DNA of 64,000 nucleotides from Eonycteris spelaea (GCA_003508835.1 PUFA01000012.1:20502001-20566000); one strand, 5' to 3'; positions 47,195 to 59,509 are shown, counted from the first letter of the stretch. Translations and numbers: made by a program. The notes: generated by a model from the sequence alone, not told the origin.

Positions 47195-47375
47195 TGGAGT
47201 CCCAGCACCCTCAGCCTGACTCTCAGCTCTGCCACAGACTTAACTGAGTGACCTTCTTACAGAACTGCCCTGGGTTTCAGTTTCTCATTTGTAAAATGGG
47301 GAAAATGGAGCTGAGAGAGGATTACATAGATGACATATGGAAAGATCCAGCACACGGTGCCCAGTAAATGTCAGT
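47195..47375 (+). repeat. MIR SINE
   Basis: 'tgactctcagctctgccacag', 'cttaactgagtgaccttctt', 'gggtttcagtttctcatttg', 'taaaatggggaaaatgg' and 'cagcacacggtgcccagtaa' form an almost complete sense MIR. Confidence 0.85.
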
Positions 47376-47379
47376 GTCT

Positions 47380-49255
47380 TCCTGGTTGGTGTGGAGAGAA
47401 TCACGAAATCTCAGTGTGGGAGGGAGACGGACAGGTACAATAAATGATTATATTTCCTGGAATTATCATAGCAGGATTTGTACGTCTTACCCAAATGTCC
47501 CTGTCACTGCTCACTGTAGAGCAGTGGGGGCCAGAACCAACTCCACTGGACATCAGGTGGCATTTGCCAAGTGCTTTCTTGGAAACTTGGCTTTCACAGG
47601 GTATACATGAGTGCTATCAAGGGGAAAAAGAATTCGGAGATCAAATAACTTTGGGAAACACTAGATTAATTAACACCAAAGCAGGTCTCTCTTCCACAGG
47701 ACTCAGCATTGAGCAGAGTTGTGCACTTTAAAATTTCCAATGAATAGAGTCTGTAGTGTTTCCTAAACCTTGCTGTCCTGGGAGAACTTCCCCAGCTGGG
47801 AAGGCTGGATCTGGAAATAGAGAATCTATCCACACAGCAGGAAACCACATACACAACCTAAGTCGGCCTCAGCCTAGAGCTCTATAACCCCAAGCCACTG
47901 CATCATGGAAATTCTCTCCATTTCTGCTTTACCCCAAATGGCAACTTACACACGGCAGCTACTGTGTCTCTGCAGGCTTCCTGAATGTCCTCACTCATCC
48001 CTGCTGCTTGAAGCCAATCGCCAAGTTCAAGTTCAGGGTGTTAGATAATCTGAGGCTGAGAGAAGAGGGTAACCTTATCAGAACTGAGGGAATTCACCGC
48101 CCCCTCTCATTCCCGTCATGAAGCAAGTCTTGAACACAAGTCACAAAGCTAGGTTTCCCTTCTCAGCCAGGTCTCTCAGCTGCTGAGTGCAAGAAATTTC
48201 CAGAGGACCAACTTTCTTGGGTCCTGCAGTTGTCCTTTTGAATGTTAATACACTTTTTAAAACATCCATGATAAATGTGGAGGGTATAACTAAAAGATCT
48301 AAGGAAAGGTCAGGATCTAGGACAGACCAAAAGCTTTAGCGTTTCCTGAGACATGGGAAGGGGCTGCTGTTCCAGAAGACCTGACGTCTAAAGTTCACAG
48401 GTAATGCAAACGCATTACCCTTCAGTTGCCATCTCCCAAATCGGTAAATAATTCCATCTCAGATGGTGACCAGATAAAATGATTCTTGCTTCCCTTACAA
48501 GCTTACTCTTTATCTTTTACTCTTAGGGGCACTGAGGAAAATGATGCCTTTTCCTGAACTCTTTTAACTAAATGAAGAAGACAATCCCAAGATGACCCCA
48601 AGACAGAAACTACTGGTGCCAATGAATCTTTATGAAGCACCTACTATGTGACAGATGTATATGATCCAATAGCCAGAGAGAGGAGTCAAATGCACACAAA
48701 TGCATAGGGCTGGATCAATCCTAGCCAGCCCTGGGACCACCACCAGCTTCTCCAGACTGCCTGCTCAGCTGGAGTTTGGAAAAGTGAGTAATGTCTGCAA
48801 TGTAAGGAATCTGATCCACCCAGCCCTTATCAGGCCCATCAGAGGCTGCAGCTGTGGCTGAGGCCCTTGGGAAGATTTACTCAAGTATGAAGTTAGACAT
48901 GGTTATGTTTTTAATCAACACACTTGAAGAGAGCAGGCACTGGAGATAGCAGAAGAAAGTCTGGCCTAGAGCTCTGTGAGTGGGCGAGGTAGACTTTTGC
49001 CTAGAAAGCCAGGGGCCTGGCTGTAGAAACTCCAGAGTGGCCTGCAGCCCAGGCCTCTGCTTGTCCCTGAATCTGAGCTTTTCTGGCAGGGCCTGGATGT
49101 TGACGAAGAGAAACAGCCTGCTGTGGTGGGCTGGGTGTCACCCGCCTTGGCTTTACCTCTGACATGCTGGGCAATCTCACCAGTTGTCATCCCATTCTGA
49201 CCTCAACTTCCTTGTCAGTGAAAAACAAAATGGTTGTTTTAGATCTTTTGAATGG
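47380..49255. other. Unassigned intergenic DNA
   Basis: No gene recognised. There is a short 'tgaagcacctactatgtgaca' L2/MIR-type motif near 48,632-48,652; the remainder is unassigned. Confidence 0.35.
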
Positions 49256-49259
49256 CGAT

Positions 49260-50275
49260 GATTTTTTTATTGCAGTAAAATTCACGTAACATAAAATGTG
49301 TCACTACTGACATTTAGTACATTCGCAGTGTCATGCCAACCATCACTACTATCTAGTTTCAGGACATTTTCATTACCCCCAAAAGAGCCCCATGCCCATT
49401 AGCAATCGCTCCCCATTACTCCTACCCTTAGCCCCTAGCAACCATTAATCTTTGTTGGCATGGGTTCGCCTATTCTAGATATTTCATATAAATGAAATTA
49501 TGCAATTATGTGGCCTTTTGTGACTTGCTTCTTTCACTTAGCATAATATTTTCAAGGCTCATCCATGTATCGGCACTTCATTCCTTTTTATGGATAAATA
49601 ATTCTTCATTGTAGAGATATATTACTTTTATTAATTCATCACTTGGTGGACATTTGAGTTATTTCCACTTTTTTGGCTATTGTGAATAGCCAAACATTCT
49701 ATGCACATGTGTATACAAGCATCTGTTTGAGTTTCTATTTTCAATACTTTCGGGTATATCCAGGAGTAGAATTGCTCGTCAATATGGTGTTATGGACAAA
49801 ATGTTGCGTCCTCCCAAAATTCATATGCTGAAGCCTCAAACCACCAATGATGGTTTTTGGCGATGGGGCCTGTGGGAGGTAATTAGGTTTAAATGAGGTC
49901 ATGAGGGTGCTTCATGATGGGATTCGTGTCTTTATAAGAAGAAGAAACTAGAGTTCTCTCATCCTCCTCCCACCCACATGAGGACACAGAGAGCAGCAGC
50001 CACCTGGAGGCCAAGAAGAGGGCCCTCACCAAGAACCTAACCCTGATCTCCTACTTCCTGCCCCCAGAACTATGAGAAATAAGTGTTGCTTATGCCTTCT
50101 GGTCTGTGGTATTTTGTGATAGCAGCCTGAGCAGACTAAAACATATAGTAATTCTATGTTCAACTTATTGAGGAACCACTGGACTATTTTCCACAGGGCT
50201 GCACCATTTCCCATTCCCACCATATCAGTGTGTGAGGGTTCTATTTGTTCCTCATCCTCACCAACATGAGAATTT
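49260..50275 (-). mobile_element. L1ME-type 3' end, antisense, interrupted by a MaLR LTR
   Basis: 'gcagtaaaattcacgtaacat', 'ctagcaaccattaatctttg', 'gtatatccaggagtagaattg' lead up to 49,787. The L1 resumes at 50,144 with 'tatagtaattctatgttcaac' and 'cacagggctgcaccatttcc'. The continuity in between makes the LTR an insertion. Confidence 0.85.
49788..50143 (+). mobile_element. MaLR (MST/MLT1-type) solo LTR
   Basis: TGTTATGGACAAAATGTTGC to GCAGACTAAAACA, with 'aattcatatgctgaagcctc', 'ggtgcttcatgatgggattc', 'tttataagaagaagaaactag', 'aactatgagaaataagtgttg' and 'ctgtggtattttgtgatagc'. TATGG before and TATAG after resemble a slightly diverged 5-bp target duplication in L1. Confidence 0.85.
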
Positions 50276-50583
50276 TTTTTAAAGCAGAGGGGGGCATTTA
50301 GTAAAAAAAAAAAAAAATCTTTTTTTCCTAATGAAATCTTTCGTGGAAACCTACTATAATAAAACGGATTAAAGAGAAACTGCTGGGGTGGAGGTGATAG
50401 GATTTCTGGTTTCAAAAAACGGTTTGAAAACCACTTACTCTAGATGGGCTTGTTTGATACTACCTGGCTCGACATCTGAAGTCCCTATCTGACCTGCTTC
50501 CAGGGTCCATCTTGGTCTCTGGAGGTTTGGCTTGGAGGAGACTCTCTCCATCTCTCTTCTATGTTATTAGGGAAAGCCTGAGG

Positions 50584-50775
50584 TTACTGTGCTCTTCAAG
50601 ATGTGGTATGGGGACTGTCTAGGAAAGAATCATCTGGTTCTTGCACAAATGAAAATTCTGGTGTCTAACCCCAGATTTATAGAATGGGAATCCTTTGTGA
50701 AGGAACCCTGAAATTTGCATTTGTTGAAGTACTTTCCAGATGATTTTGATGCCCCCAATTTTGAGAACCACTGAA
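50584..50775 (+). repeat. MER5-like hAT remnant
   Basis: 'gtggtatggggactgtctagg', 'cccagatttatagaatggga', 'cctgaaatttgcatttgttg', 'ccagatgattttgatgcccc' and 'ttttgagaaccactg' follow a MER5/MER58-type layout. The subfamily is uncertain. Confidence 0.5.
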
Positions 50776-50779
50776 CCAG

Positions 50780-51400
50780 AAGGGACTGAGAGGTGAGGGA
50801 TAGAAGAGTAAATGCCTGAGGTTGAAAGGCCAAGAGCCACCATCTTACTGTCTTTTGCTTCCTCCTCTGCTTTTTAGGTGGGAAGAAGGAGTTGGATTTT
50901 GCTTTGGGATCCAAGTGCCAGCTGGGGTAACCCTCAGGTCATATTGGCACCATCTCCGGCCCACAGGACTGTGAAGTTTTAAAAAATAAAAGACACTTTT
51001 ATGACCCTCGAGAACCGTGCAATGTTTAAGCATTTCCAAGTGCTGTTATTTATTTACTTTTTTGCTGATGGTTATTATGGTTACTTTTTTGAAATGTGAA
51101 AATATAGTAAATTAGTCCTAACCCAATCATACTGTTTATGTGAGTTTTCACAGCATTAAGTAATGCCTTTTTTATGCTGAGAATCAACATTATTTACTTT
51201 GGGAATTTTCTCAAATTTCTGTTAACTCATTCACACACAGTTTCTCCTCTCAGCCTTGTGACTCAGTGAATATTTCCCCAGCTGGGAAAGGCAACAAGGA
51301 AAACTGTCACATATCGACCCAGACTAGTGCCCCAAACTCATAAGGATCACCAAAGACCCGCTACTCTAGTTATGCTTGGGCGCATTCAAGAATAAATAGC
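50780..51400. other. Unassigned intergenic DNA
   Basis: No gene or repeat was recognised with confidence. Confidence 0.35.
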
Positions 51401-51404
51401 TCCC

Positions 51405-51770
51405 ACCTGCTTTAGTTCTTCCATTGCTACGTAACAAATCTTGCCAAAACTTAGTGATGACACAACAACCATTTTATTAGTTTTCGCTACTCTTTCGATT
51501 GACTGAGCCCAACGGAGCAGTCCTGCTCTGTGTGATGTTGGATGGGCCTAAAGCCGTCTGGGCGCTCAACTGGGCTGAAAAGTCCAAGCTGGGTCATCAC
51601 ATGCTGGTAGCTGACAATGGCTGTCAGCTGGGAGCTTAGCTGGGGTTGTTGGCTGAAATGTCTACACATGGTCTCTCTGTGTGGTTTGGGTGTCCACAAT
51701 ATGTCAGCTGGACTAGGAAAGGAAGTCACCTCAGAGCAAATGTTCTAAGAGGGAGGAATTGGTTCAAAGC
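51405..51770 (-). mobile_element. MaLR (MLT1-type) LTR, antisense
   Basis: 'ccattgctacgtaacaaatc', 'caaaacttagtgatgacaca', 'acaaccattttattagtttt', 'gctgacaatggctgtcagctg', 'ggagcttagctggggttgttg' and 'acatggtctctctgtgtgg' follow the antisense order of an MLT1-type LTR. Confidence 0.75.
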
Positions 51771-51774
51771 CCTG

Positions 51775-51955
51775 ATGTAGGACTAAGCCCTAGCTCTAAG
51801 GCCTTGGATAAATTACTTAAATTCTTGGAACCTAAGCTTCTTCATCTGCCAGATGAAGATAATGCCTTCCTCATCAGAATGATGTGAAGATGAAGTGAGA
51901 TAGTGTGCATAAAGCCCTTCACACGGTACTCCATAAACAGGACTGGGTTACAATC
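51775..51955 (+). repeat. MIR SINE
   Basis: 'aggccttggataaattactta', 'aacctaagcttcttcatctg', 'ccagatgaagataatgcc', 'tgatgtgaagatgaagtgag' and 'ataaagcccttcacacggta' form a sense MIR. Confidence 0.8.
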
Positions 51956-52099
51956 ACAGACACACTGACACCTAATCCTGATAGTGCCTGCTGGATCTCT
52001 TCATTTTTGCTCCCAGGACCATGCAAATACCTGAGTTGCCACCCCTGACTTGAAGAAAAGGGGGAGGTTTCCCTCTTTAATTGGATCCTACAGGACTAG

Positions 52100-53650
52100 A
52101 TATAGAAATCAGAAACTATTACACAATTCCTTAGAATTTATCTTAAAGGGGAAAACACATCTTACAAGTGCTCAAAGATACTTGTAGAAAGGTATTTTTT
52201 GCAACAGTGTGAATAACATGTTATCAAGAGCACATTATCAACCTAAATGTCTACAGGTAGGAGATGGGATGATGCATCCATATTCTACGGGATATTAGTT
52301 GCTTTTAGGGTACTAGCATCTGACCATCCTTCCTCTTAGGAGGAAATTATAAGATAGGAAAGAAGCACCCTGCCCTGCTTTCCACTGCAGAAGCAGGAGA
52401 AAGGCAAATATGCTCCTCCCTGTTCCCTAGAAAGTATTGGCATGTGAACTGAGTGTGGCCCATGAGGTATTCCCACCTCAGGCTTTGCCCACAAAGGCAA
52501 AAAGACAGTGATTTTCAAGATTGCTGTGTTGGCAGTGAAGCCTAGATGCCAGTGGCATAGAGGTAAAGTTCTGGTGGAGGACAGCCACTTCAATAACCTA
52601 GACTACTCACCTTGGAACTGTTTTGTGCAAAAGAAGTAAACTTCTATATTCATTAAATCACTCTAAATTGGGCTTTCTTTCTTACAGAAGCTTTGTGTAT
52701 CCTAATTGTGGCAGGATATGGCCACAAATCCTTTGACATTCCTTTCATTGAGAAGTACAGTCTTTGTCCCCTCCCCTTGACTTGAAGCAGGCTTGTGACT
52801 ACTTTGATCAATGGATTAAGGTAGAAGGGACTTCTAAGGCCAGGTCATGAGCAGCATGCAGCTTCCTCCCTGCTTACTGGAACACTGGGTTCTGAAGCAC
52901 TGAGCTAACTTGTAATTAGTCAGACCATCCAGAGGCTGCCAAATGTGAGGAAGCCCAAGCCACACAGAGAGGCCATGTATAGGCACTCTGGCCAAGTGTC
53001 CCAGCTCAGCCCAGGGTTTAAGTCCTCTTAGCTCAATCTCTAAGCCTCCAAATAATTCCATCACCTCATCCCTACCCCAATTTTTCATCTCACTTCTACT
53101 CTGAATTTACACAACTGAGATCCCGTACACTGCAGCAGCATCTCTGCTGTGCCTTTCGAATTCCCGACCCATGGAATTTATGAGCATATTACAGTGGTGG
53201 CTGTTTTATTCCACTAAGTTTTGTATGTTGTGTGACAATGCAAAGCTAATGGAACACTAAACTAATATATCATAGATCCTCTGGACTATCCAATACCTTC
53301 CTTAAAAAATGTCTTTTATTGCTGATTAAATTAACCAGAGTTGGTTTCTGTTGCTGCAATCAAGAATCTTGATTGGTCTATATACAATGAAACACTCTAC
53401 AGCCCTTAAGATGATGTAACTTTACATTAACTGTCATGGAAAAAGATGTGCACAATGTAGTTTTAAGTGAAAATGGCAGGTTATAAAGTAGTAGGTATAG
53501 AATTGTTCCACTTTGTAAAATAAAATTATTATTTTGTGTGCAGAATAAATTCTAGGATGGATGTTATGAACCAAAATTAGGCAGTATAAGGTTTTTTTTG
53601 TCCTTACATTTTCTAATTTTTAAAATAATGAATGTCATTATACAGTTTCT
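52100..53650 (+). mobile_element. Old LINE 3' pieces flanking LTR sequence
   Basis: LINE-like pieces at 52,130-52,320 and 53,380-53,650 ('acaatgaaacactctacagcc', 'gtgaaaatggcaggttataa') resemble the repeat at 4640 and 44,990. Between them are LTR-like sequences at about 52,330-52,690 ('gtgcaaaagaagtaaacttc' near its end) and 52,690-53,250 ('gtggcaggatatggccacaa' to 'tattccactaagttttgtatg'). Confidence 0.45.
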
Positions 53651-53879
53651 TGTATAGTTTTTTTAAATAAGTCGGGTTATAGATCTAGGAATTTACGAGT
53701 GCTTGGAATATCTCTCCACCTCTGGGGATTTTGTACATTCTACAATGAGAGACCCCAAAGCACAATCCTTAGGGAGTATGGTAGCCCCCGTAAGGGAGTG
53801 TAGTAACCCCTGATAATTCCTCCACTTCCTATAAGCATATGCTTTTCCTCGCATCTAAAGGTAGAGCTTATTTCCCCTT

Positions 53880-54295
53880 TCCTTAAATAAATCTGGCCTG
53901 TCCCTCTGACTGCTTTGGCCAATGGAATGCGACGTAAGATGTTTGAAGACGTCCGACCTCAAGCCTAGAAAGCCTGGAAACTTCTATTTCCTTCCTCTTA
54001 TATGCTTGTTCTCGGGTGGTCCCTCTCAGAACTTAGCCCCAGCCATGTGGAGAGGTCACAGGGAAAACAAGACTCTCCTTGGCAGCCTCAGCTGAGCTCC
54101 TAGCCAACAGCTGGCACCAACTGCCAGCCATGCGGATGAGTCCTGTGGGATTCCAGCCCAGCTGAACCCCAGATGATTGCAGCTCCAACCAAAAACATGT
54201 GGGCAGAACCACCACTCAGCTGAGCCCTGCTAACCCACAGATTCACGAGAGACACTAAAATGGTGGTGGTTTTTAACTACTAGGTTTTGGGGTAA
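53880..54295 (+). mobile_element. MLT1-type LTR
   Basis: 'actgctttggccaatggaatg', 'cagccatgtggagaggtcac', 'catgcggatgagtcctgtgg', 'acatgtgggcagaaccacc' and 'aactactaggttttggggtaa' are typical of the MLT1 3' half. Confidence 0.7.
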
Positions 54296-54299
54296 TATG

Positions 54300-54900
54300 G
54301 TAGCTAGCTTCTAAGGTGGCTCCAATGAGCCCTACCTACTGATATTCACACCCTTTAATAATCCCTTCGCACATTATACCAGGCTCATCCGTGTGACTAA
54401 CAGAATACAGCAGAAATAATACATGATGTGTTATTTCCAAGATTAGGTTATAAAAGATGTTGTGGCTTCTGTCTTGATGCCTCTCTCAGATCACTCTTCC
54501 TGTTGCTCAGGACTTTCCAGGTTTTAGACTCAAAGTCTTACATCCTGAGAATCCCCTCAATCCTGGGCAAACCAGAATGGTCCCCCTCTGCCCACATAGT
54601 GAGGGACTGAGGCCCCTGGACAACACTAAGCAAGAAACTGAGGGCCTCCTGCCAATAGCTTCTTGAGGGAGCCATCGCGGAAGCCAGCCCTCCGGCCCCA
54701 GTCAAGCCCAGAGACGACTGCGGCCCCAGCTCACAGCCTCAGCTTGACTGCAACCTCATGAATGACCCTGATCCAGAACCACCCAGGTAAGTTGATCCCA
54801 GGCTCCTGACCCCAAGAAACTGCGTGAAATAATAAATATTTGTTATGTTAAGCTGCTAAATTTGGGGTAATTCATTAAACAGCAATAGGTAATTTACACA
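54300..54900 (+). mobile_element. MLT1-type LTR, directly following the previous one
   Basis: 'ctactgatattcacacccttt', 'gtgtgactaacagaatacag', 'ttataaaagatgttgtggctt', 'tcgcggaagccagccctcc', 'gactgcaacctcatgaatga' and 'gttaagctgctaaatttggg' give a fairly complete MLT1-like LTR. Confidence 0.75.
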
Positions 54901-54904
54901 GGTG

Positions 54905-55740
54905 GTTTGTTACGCCCTGATACATAACAGGAACAGGGAACATGCACAGACCACATTCTCCATCCTGTTTTAAACAGCTGTGATGATTCTTCTTTCTGGG
55001 GATTTCTTTTCCTTTCCTGAAAATCAACCGGAGGGAATTTTGCTTCTAGAGTTCCTGAAGAGCAAGGGCAGGCAGGGCCCATGGCGGCTGCTGGGTGAGC
55101 TCATTCCAACTCTAATTGTTTTCCAAGCTTTAACAATAAATCTCTAGGGCTCACACAAAGTCCTTCCGCCTCTTCATTTCTAAACACTCTCTGAGGCCAC
55201 CATGATTTCCCCGAAGGCTGGAGGTGCTCACCTGGGCCATGTAAACAGCCTTCTCTACTAGGAAATATCCCCTGAGCCCTGGCAACATGGACATCTGTGT
55301 GAAGAAAGCAACACGCAGGGGTGTGGGGCCTGCACGGCATGCAGATGGTTTGGGGAGGCCTGGGGGTCTTGACCTAAAGTCTTTTCCAACCAGGTACCAG
55401 GATATTTGAGATTTCACTTTTCAAGTGTGATTAACTAACTCGGGAGGAAAATTTTATCTATTCACCAGCACCTTCTTCTGAATGAGTTTAATTGAAGACA
55501 TTTTCCCTGTGCAGGGTGCATAAGAGCATTGAGAACTTAACCCAGGGAAGCACAAAAGTCAGGTGGGCCCCTGCAAAGCTGACCTTAGCTCCGCCTCCTA
55601 ATTTGGGGTTAGACGGACCATTTACAGTTAGGCTGCAAGGCTGCACACAGGCAGAGCACCCAGCATGCTCAGGGCAGGATACTGAGTATACTCAGGGACC
55701 CAGAGACCTATGCAAAGTAGGTGAAAATACAAGTAGCATG
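54905..55740. other. Unassigned intergenic DNA
   Basis: No repeat assigned. The frames visible on either strand are short and not recognisable as genes. Confidence 0.35.
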
Positions 55741-55743
55741 TAC

Positions 55744-56157
55744 TGTGCTCTTAGTTTCTGGGTCCTGTTGTAACAAAGTACCACAAACTGGGTGGCTTAA
55801 AATAACAGAAGTTTATGCTCTTATAGTTAGAGACTACTGAAGTCCAAAATTAAGGTGTTAGCAGAGTTAGTCCTTCTGAGTGCTGTGAAAGGGAATCTGT
55901 CCCAAGCCTCTTTCCTAGCTTGTGGTTTGCTGGAAATCTTCGGTGATCCTCAGCTTGTTGATACATCACTCTGATCTCTGCTTTTGTGTTGGCATGGCCT
56001 TTTCCCTTTGTGTATGTCTCTGTGTCCAGGTTTCCCACCCTAATGACCTCATCTTAACTTGATCATCTGCAAAGACCTCATTTCAGGCACTGGGAGTTAT
56101 GACTTCAACGTCTTTGGGGGAGTTGGGTGAGGGGAGACAATTCCATCTGAAATACTG
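55744..56157 (-). mobile_element. MaLR (MST/MLT1-type) LTR, antisense
   Basis: 'tgttgtaacaaagtaccacaa', 'actgggtggcttaaaataac', 'gtccaaaattaaggtgttagc', 'accctaatgacctcatcttaa', 'ttgggtgaggggagacaattcc' follow the antisense LTR. Confidence 0.85.
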
Positions 56158-56204
56158 AGCATTTAGTAAAAACAGTTAATATCCATGAAATTCCAGTCAC
56201 TCGC

Positions 56205-56735
56205 TATAATAGTCATTTTTATATTTGTTTCCTAATCCTCACAAAGAATTTCTAATATTATAGCTTTAGAAACTAAGGATCAGAAAGATTACAGGGCTTA
56301 TTCTAACTCACATAGCTAGTAAATATCGGCTCTGAAATCTGATAGCCTCACTTCACCACTTAGTTGAGAGGCCTTGAACAAGTTAATTAACCTCCCTGTG
56401 CCTCTGTCTCTTCATTTGTAAAGCGAGGATAATAATAATACCTCCATCTATGCCAAGTTGTTGCAAGGATTTTAAAAGATAATACACAGAATCTGGCACA
56501 CAGTAATTACTGAACTCATGGTAGCTGTTGTTATAAGTAGTGGACTTGAGATTTAAATCCACATCTCCCTAGCTCAGATAACTTCATTGTTTTCCCTTCT
56601 GATCTAGCATAGTTAGGTGTCAGGCATTTGTGCATCCATGATATCACTGAATCCTCACAATACCCCTGGGAGGTGAATATTTCTGTTTATATTTTATGGA
56701 TGAGGGAACTGAGATACAGAGAGGTATTCTCACTT
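56205..56735. repeat. Cluster of three MIR copies (-, +, -)
   Basis: Antisense MIR at 56,205-56,335 ('cacatagctagtaaatatcgg'). Sense MIR at 56,340-56,540 ('aacctccctgtgcctctgtc', 'aatctggcacacagtaatt'). Antisense piece at 56,600-56,735 ('tatggatgagggaactgaga'). Confidence 0.65.
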
Positions 56736-57589
56736 CTCACGCACATGCACACACACATGCACACATACACGCACACAGAATGCTTATATGAGGCCTCATC
56801 CCTGGGACAAAGCAACTAACTATTGAAAGAGGATGGGTTGTATAAGATTTTTCAGTTAGAAAGCCTGAAGGGAGTGAGAAGCAGCTGCTAAGCCCAATCC
56901 AGAGCTCCTTGGCAAACCAGTGCTGGGGTAGAGAAGAGTCCAAAAGGAAAAACAAAAAACAAAAAAAACATGCCAACACTTCAGAGATGAATTCCCTCAG
57001 GTTTCTTTGTCAGGATAAAATGAGAGCTAAAGCAGCTCCCGCTCTGGGGATCTTTCCCTGATCTCCTCCATCATCTCTCTGCCCTAGCACCACAGTTCAG
57101 TCCCTACAAGTATCTAGGGAGAGCAGACGTGGTAAAACAGCCACCCACAGGCTTTTTCTGGCCCACAGACAAGTTTTGTTTAGCCTGCCCACAGTTTTTA
57201 ACTCATTGTTAACATTTAAAAGTGAGATGTTTCACATAAGAATCTGGAAATTTTTTTTGAAAACCAAAGGTTCTGGCCAAGTGGCTGTGATCCCTGTGAG
57301 CTAAAGTTGAGCACTAGCTGCCTCCAAGTCGATTATTTTTATACCCAGACTACTTGACTCATTTATCTTCTCTGCTTCATTCCCAAGAGGAATTTGAGTT
57401 TTTCACTAAGGCCAACTGAAACCTCCTCTTTGCCTATGAAATAAAATAGGCTTCGCCTGGCACTAAAAAATCCTCACAGTATGGCTTATGCAGGCTACCA
57501 CCCGTGAAAATATTTCATTACAAATTTATTTACACCTTCATTTCCAAACAAGTCTCTTATTTACCCACATTTATGCTTTTGCTAGGCTT

Positions 57590-57885
57590 TTTTAAATTTC
57601 CTCGAAGAGGCCTTCCAACCCAATCTGGCCTGCGAACTCTTCCACACTCTTTAAGGTCCAGATGAAGGCCTTCTCAGAATCTCCCAAACAGATAGATGTA
57701 AGCTTCCTTTCATTTGATGCTCCGAAGCACTTCGTTATTTTGAACTACTTGCTCTGTACTATCACAACTTCACATATTTGCCTATTAAAATTTCTCTTCT
57801 GTGATTCACCTCCCTCTTGGTCGACAGTTCCAAATGAACCTAGCCTTCTAGCCATCTTTACCAAAGCTCTAGACCCATGAATGAG
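57590..57885 (+). repeat. L2 LINE 3' fragment
   Basis: 'cttccacactctttaaggtcc', 'cttctcagaatctcccaaac' and 'cctccctcttggtcgacagttc' are loosely L2-like. Modest support. Confidence 0.4.
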
Positions 57886-58092
57886 AAAGCCATCTTGACC
57901 CTCCAGACCAGCCCAGTCACCAGACAAATACCAGCGAGTGGCCTCTGTTAATGCAACGTGGAGCAGAAGAATTGCCTGGCACTTGCATAAATTCCTGACT
58001 TTTAGACAATCAGGAGATATAATAAAAGGGTTGTTGTTTTAAGCCACTAAGTTTTAGGCCAGTTTGTTACATAGCAATAGATAACTAAAACA
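57885..58092 (+). mobile_element. MLT1-type LTR 3' end
   Basis: 'gtggcctctgttaatgcaac', 'ttgttttaagccactaagttt', 'agtttgttacatagcaatag' and 'ataactaaaacag' form the canonical MLT1 3' terminus. Confidence 0.8.
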
Positions 58093-58153
58093 GCTGGGAA
58101 AATTAAAAAGTCTTTAATCTTGTTATTTTCAAGTCTTTTTATGAAATTTTTAT

Positions 58154-58232
58154 ATATATTATACACACACATATATATGTATATATACACACACATACAC
58201 ATATATGTGTGCGTGCGCACACACACACCACT
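58154..58232. repeat. Alternating purine-pyrimidine (TA/CA/GC) tract
   Basis: TATATA, CACACA and GTGTGCGTGCGCACACAC run together for nearly 80 nt. The CG/TG-alternating centre (58,205-58,225) is a good candidate for Z-DNA. Confidence 0.9.
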
Positions 58233-58239
58233 TAGAGAA

Positions 58240-58440
58240 GTAGAAATGACCTAATGTTTATTGAACTCTTCCTTTGATTCTGCCTGGCACTTTCACATGC
58301 ATTATCTTATCTAATACTCAAGACAATCCAGTTTGTATTATCCACATTTTGAAAAGAAGACACCAAAGCCCAGAGAGGTTAAGGAACTTTCATATGCTCA
58401 CACAGCCCCTGAGTGGGGGAAATGGAACCTAATGCTTAGT
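58240..58440 (-). repeat. MIR SINE, antisense
   Basis: 'ggcactttcacatgcattatc', 'agacaccaaagcccagagag' and 'gttaaggaactttcatatgc' followed by 'ccctgagtggggg' fit MIR. Confidence 0.75.
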
Positions 58441-59029
58441 TTTGGTCTATCCAGCTAGAAAACCCTTGTTGTTGTCAACATCTCACATCCCCACACCACC
58501 TCTCTTGGCTCAGACAGTGGCCAACATTCCACTTATGGTGACATCATATGTGGTTTTTCATGTTGCTGCAAAACCTTCGAAACATTCCTTTTAAATGGCA
58601 GCATATTATTCCAGCTATACTTTACATACCAATTCCTATTGTTACATTCCTTCCAAATATTTTCACCATTAAGAGGAATTCTGACAGTTTAATCATGCTG
58701 GCGAGGGTAGAAATTCTACAGGGGCCACTCTTGGAGTTTTTTGGTATTACCGGAGTCTCGTCCACAGTGCTCCTCCAGCCCTCTCCCCACATATCCACCC
58801 TCTCCACCTGCCTTAGTGAACATGCTTACACAGTCACCTAAGTGTCATGTAGCAGGTGGACCAAATAAAGGGGAGAAAAAAAATTCCCTGGGAACTCACA
58901 CCCATTCAGGCCAGATGAGTTAATTTATCAATCTTAAATAGCTTTGACATGAAAAATTAAGATTATGTCAGGACACTTGTTGGTTTTGAAAACATTATAA
59001 ATCCTCTTATTTCAAAAGGCCAAGTGAAA

Positions 59030-59500
59030 GGTCTTTAAATCCTGTTAAGAACTTCAGTCTTTATCCTGAGAGCAATAGCCAGCCAGTGAATGGTTTTAAA
59101 CAGAGGAGTGATAACCTGATCTGATTTTTTGATCTAGAAAGATTTGGAGTTCAGTAGGATTTAGTGATTACTGGGATGAAGGGTGGGGGACAGGCAGGAC
59201 TCCAGTACGACCCTAGGATTCCACCCAGGACAGCCGGGTAGGTAGGATGAAATGCAGGCAGAGAATAACAAAACAGTTCCCTTTTGGACCAGAGGAGCTA
59301 GGGATACCCGAGGTCAGGGCCTGAGACAAGTTAACTTTCAGATGCTCATCCCTGAGGCTCTTGCTGGCTAGCTGGCTAGAGACTTGGTCAAGGGACTCAG
59401 GCCCTATAGGCCAGGCCAGCCCATAAAAGCAAAAGGTTCTAGAAAGCACAACTGGCCCAGCAGAACTGGGAGCGACCATAAGGTATTAGGTATTAGACTT
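59030..59500 (+). repeat. Ancient mammal-wide repeat, family unassigned
   Basis: 'cttcagtctttatcctgagag', 'caatagccagccagtgaatgg' and 'ttttaaacagaggagtgataa' are the recognisable start of the same old repeat class as 7920-9130. Confidence 0.5.
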
Positions 59501-59509
59501 CTAATACCT

